A stretch of DNA of 48,639 nucleotides, taken from Flavobacteriaceae bacterium. GTDB taxonomy: Bacteria > Bacteroidota > Bacteroidia > Flavobacteriales > Flavobacteriaceae. This document shows positions 46,450 through 48,639 of this stretch, one piece after another. Position 1 is the first letter of the stretch. Each line of letters begins with the position of its first letter. Location: positions 1 through 48,639 of the forward strand of contig JANQHL010000194.1 in assembly GCA_028277085.1 (NCBI GenBank), written 5' to 3'. The translations under genes were made by a program, and so were the position numbers. The notes under the pieces are model-generated. The model did no database searches and was not told the origin of the DNA. It saw nothing but the letters and a program-made list of their open reading frames with translations.

Positions 46450-47475
46450 TCAATCATTTCTAAGTGAGGACGCCCTTACGACTAATTCTGGTTGTAAAAC
46501 CGTTCTTTTTGGATGGGGTTTTTTATTAGGGTGTTCCAACGCATCGAAAAAAAGCTGTGCGGCTACATGGCCCATTTCCAAAGGAAATTGTTTGATGGAA
46601 GTCAATGGAGGGTCTGTCAAGTTTGTAAATTGTTCGTTACTAAAACCTACTACGCCTACATCCTTGGGAATACGTACTCCCCTTTTCTTAAGGACTTGCA
46701 TAGCACCCGCAGCGGCATAGTCGCTGGAAGAAAAAATAGCATTAAACACTATACCTTGTTCAAGTATTCTGGTAATCCCTTGAATCCCGTCCTCTAACTG
46801 CATATCTCCTCGACTTACCAAGCCTTTGTCAAATGGAATACCATGATCGCTGAGTGCTTGTCTATAGCCACGGTACCTCTCTTTGTATATGTTTACTGCA
46901 TTTACCGTAGTGAAATGGACTATTTTACGATATCCCTGCTTAATAAGGTGTTCAGTGGCCATGTACCCTCCAAGGTAGTCATCGATAACCACTTGGTTCG
47001 TTAACAGGTCGTCCGTAGTCCTGTCAAAAAGAACTAAGGGAACACCTTTGTCAATCACATTTTGGTAATGCACCAAATCTCTGGTGTTCTTTCCCAAAGA
47101 AGCTATTATTCCATCCACCCTTGCACTGAGGAGGGCGTTAAGGGTAGAGACTTCATGTTTTACAATCTCATTGGATTGACTAACCACTACGCGGTAATTT
47201 AAACCGTAAGCTACCTCTTCAATACCCCGAATAACGGCTGAGAAGAAAGTCCTGTCAATAATTGGTACTACAACACCTATAAGTTGGCTTTTCCCACTTC
47301 TTAGGGCTGAGGCAATGTGATTGGGTTGATAATCTAGCTCATTGGCCTTATCCGTCACGGCCTTTTTAGTAGCCTTACTGATTCTTGGATCATTTTTTAG
47401 TGCCCGTGAAACAGTGGAAGCAGTGATATTAAGTTTCTTCGCAATATCATGAATGGTTGCTTTTTTAGATTTCAT
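46450..47475 (-). CDS. LacI-family transcriptional regulator
   Basis: This 341-residue regulator has an N-terminal HTH (ATIHDIAKKLNITASTVSRAL), the hinge (NELDYQPNHIASALRSGKS) and a periplasmic-binding-type effector domain (QLIGVVVPIIDRTFFSAVI). It is divergent from the GH28 pectinase gene across 329 bases holding two palindromic operators that it most likely binds. A third copy lies at the ECF sigma promoter. The effector is probably a hexuronate-derived sugar, as inferred from its neighbours. Confidence 0.93.
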   Translation of the reverse strand: MKSKKATIHDIAKKLNITASTVSRALKNDPRISKATKKAVTDKANELDYQPNHIASALRSGKSQLIGVVVPIIDRTFFSAVIRGIEEVAYGLNYRVVVSQSNEIVKHEVSTLNALLSARVDGIIASLGKNTRDLVHYQNVIDKGVPLVLFDRTTDDLLTNQVVIDDYLGGYMATEHLIKQGYRKIVHFTTVNAVNIYKERYRGYRQALSDHGIPFDKGLVSRGDMQLEDGIQGITRILEQGIVFNAIFSSSDYAAAGAMQVLKKRGVRIPKDVGVVGFSNEQFTNLTDPPLTSIKQFPLEMGHVAAQLFFDALEHPNKKPHPKRTVLQPELVVRASSLRND

Positions 47476-47570
47476 GGATGTTTGGGAAAAAAATTAAACG
47501 GGACAGATAAGGGTGTTTCAATTTACTTTGCTTTTACCGGAAATAGCCGAACTAAATGTATGAATTTTAA

Positions 47571-47584
47571 TGTAATCGATTGCA
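47571..47584. promoter_or_regulatory. LacI-type operator near the lacI promoter
   Basis: TGTAATCGATTGCA differs from the perfect palindrome at 34989 by one base. It lies 96 bases upstream of the lacI start, on the lacI side of the intergenic region, where it could give autoregulation. Confidence 0.65.
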
Positions 47585-47645
47585 CGATGTCAAAGTAAAC
47601 ACTAAAATGGCCAAAGATGTTATAAAATAAATAAATAACATTCAA

Positions 47646-47653
47646 TACATTTG
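47646..47653 (+). promoter_or_regulatory. -7 promoter box for the GH28 gene
   Basis: TACATTTG matches TAnnTTTG exactly and points toward the GH28 gene; no -33 TTG at 19 bases. The strong operator starts 28 bases further on, where bound LacI would block elongation. Confidence 0.45.
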
Positions 47654-47680
47654 TTTTTTGTTGATGGATAATTGTTGGAA

Positions 47681-47702
47681 TTTATGCAATCGATTGCATA
47701 AA
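47681..47702. promoter_or_regulatory. LacI-type operator upstream of GH28 gene
   Basis: A perfect 22-base palindrome with core TGCAATCGATTGCA (47685-47698), extended by TTTA on the left and TAAA on the right. It lies 102 bases before the GH28 start and is the best of the three copies in the window. Confidence 0.8.
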
Positions 47703-47804
47703 CTTGAGTAAAAGTTTTGACACTACACCTGGGGAACGACCGAAAGTTATACAACCTACTTGGGTAGAATTATGTTGACTATATAGCGTATCAAGAATAA
47801 AAAC

Positions 47805-48639
47805 ATGAAAAAAGTCTCTGAATTTGTAAACGAAAATCGGTTACATCGAAGTTTGTTTAAGGTAGGTATCTTTGGTTTATGTGCGTTTTGCCTCTTGTCA
47901 GGCAGTTGTGGACCCAAATTGGAAAAAACTGATTTTGAGGCCACTATTGAACAACATTTGGATTCTGCATGGAACGTAACCATGCCCAAAATATTAAAGA
48001 ATATAGTACCTCCTAGCTTCAAAACCGATACGGTTATCGTTGCAAATGGTGATGGATTTGTTGAGCGTCTGAATGATAGCATCGCTATTCTTTCCCAAAG
48101 AGGTGGGGGTGTTGTGCACATCCCAGAAGGTGTTTACAAAGCAAAAGGACCTGTCTTACTTGATTCTAATATCAATCTTAATCTCGCAGAAGGCGTTGAA
48201 CTGATTTTTTCAAACAATCCAAATGACTACCTTCCTGCGGTCAAGGCCCGCTGGGAAGGTACTTTTGCTATGAACTATTCTCCCTTGATCTATGCCGTGG
48301 GCAAGACGAACATCGCTATCACTGGAAAGGGGGAAATCAATGGAAACTGCCAGGATACTTGGGGGCAATGGAAACCCAAACAAAATCCTGATAAAAAGAC
48401 TATAAGACAATACGGCAATGATAAGGTACCACTTTCCGAAAGGATTTTTGGTGATGGCCATTATCTGAGACCGACGGGTATCGAGTTTATTGAGTGCAAG
48501 AATATTTTGCTTGAGGATTTCACCATTCATCACACTCCGTTCTGGACTATTCATCCAGTGCTTTCAGAAAATATAACTGCGCGTAGGCTCAACATCCAGA
48601 TGGGCGTCCGTAATGATGATGGCATTGACCCGGAACACT
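47805..48639 (+). CDS. GH28 family glycoside hydrolase (polygalacturonase-like), 5' part
   Basis: The frame opens at the ATG at 47805 and runs off the window; 278 residues are visible. A signal with a lipobox-like end (LLSGSC, C35) suggests a lipoprotein. The body is a right-handed beta-helix with the GH28 hallmark NDDGIDPE, carrying catalytic aspartates, near residue 270. The GHG and RIK motifs would be outside. GH28 enzymes hydrolyse pectin galacturonans or rhamnogalacturonan. Together with the divergent lacI gene and two operators it marks the area as a pectin/uronate locus. Whether it is endo- or exo-acting is unknown. Confidence 0.92.
   Translation, partial: MKKVSEFVNENRLHRSLFKVGIFGLCAFCLLSGSCGPKLEKTDFEATIEQHLDSAWNVTMPKILKNIVPPSFKTDTVIVANGDGFVERLNDSIAILSQRGGGVVHIPEGVYKAKGPVLLDSNINLNLAEGVELIFSNNPNDYLPAVKARWEGTFAMNYSPLIYAVGKTNIAITGKGEINGNCQDTWGQWKPKQNPDKKTIRQYGNDKVPLSERIFGDGHYLRPTGIEFIECKNILLEDFTIHHTPFWTIHPVLSENITARRLNIQMGVRNDDGIDPEH

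Noticed and set aside
46265..46453. A 62-codon frame with a TTG start at 46453 that would overlap the lacI stop
   Set aside because: The UxaC similarity begins at the ATG at 46414; the 13 residues before it look like read-through of non-coding sequence.

Overview
The window looks like a marine Flavobacteriaceae chromosome (Bacteroidota). The grounds are a moderate G+C content (low forties by eye), TAnnTTTG-type -7 promoter boxes, TonB-dependent receptors with carboxypeptidase-regulatory-like N-terminal domains, FecI/FecR-type regulation, and a flavobacterial carotenoid cluster. Genes are densely packed with many 4-base ATGA overlaps. No insertion sequence, phage, CRISPR array or rRNA was seen. 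One tRNA-Leu(GAG) lies at 22118-22201.

Layout. (1) 1-14360 is mostly housekeeping: the end of an amidase, rimO, a DoxX/Gfo-Idh-MocA pair, a divergent ECF sigma/anti-sigma pair facing a fasciclin protein, a small operon with two SRPBCC proteins and a beta-lactamase-fold lipoprotein, two exported peptidyl-prolyl isomerases, a MoxR ATPase and aconitase. (2) 14379-21978 is a carotenoid region. Two TlpA-like proteins (the first lacking its catalytic cysteines) are translationally linked to a CrtA-type carotenoid hydroxylase. This operon runs tail-to-tail into merR-crtI-crtB-crtZ-crtD-cruF. The gene set predicts myxol/saproxanthin-type monocyclic carotenoids; lycopene cyclase and GGPP synthase are not in the window. 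The MerR protein carries CarH-like coenzyme-B12 light-sensor signatures. (3) 22203-22958 is an empty stretch. (4) 22959-48639 is a catabolic region for plant or algal acidic sugars. It holds a DASS anion transporter; dhaK-dhaL, a CbbY-like phosphatase and a class II aldolase; an exported creatininase-like protein; three enolase-superfamily acid-sugar dehydratase candidates, two with Tat signals; and two TonB receptors without SusD. It also holds an ECF sigma factor, FecR, a tartrate/D-malate dehydrogenase homologue, a seven-bladed WD40-like exported protein, an FAH-family enzyme, a cytochrome c-sorbosone dehydrogenase fusion, a TauE/SafE permease, a LacI regulator and the start of a GH28 pectinase.

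How it fits together. LacI sits divergently from the GH28 gene, and two copies of a palindrome with core TGCAATCGATTGCA lie between them. A third, perfect copy lies 12.6 kb away over the predicted start of transcription of the ECF sigma gene. This suggests one regulon in which LacI gates both the pectinase and the sigma factor that may control the TonB receptors and the sugar-acid genes. A 49-residue remnant of glucuronate isomerase (uxaC) between lacI and tauE suggests the locus once carried the isomerase route for hexuronates. The oxidation/dehydration enzymes around it suggest an alternative route, some of it possibly in the periplasm. Substrate assignments are inference.
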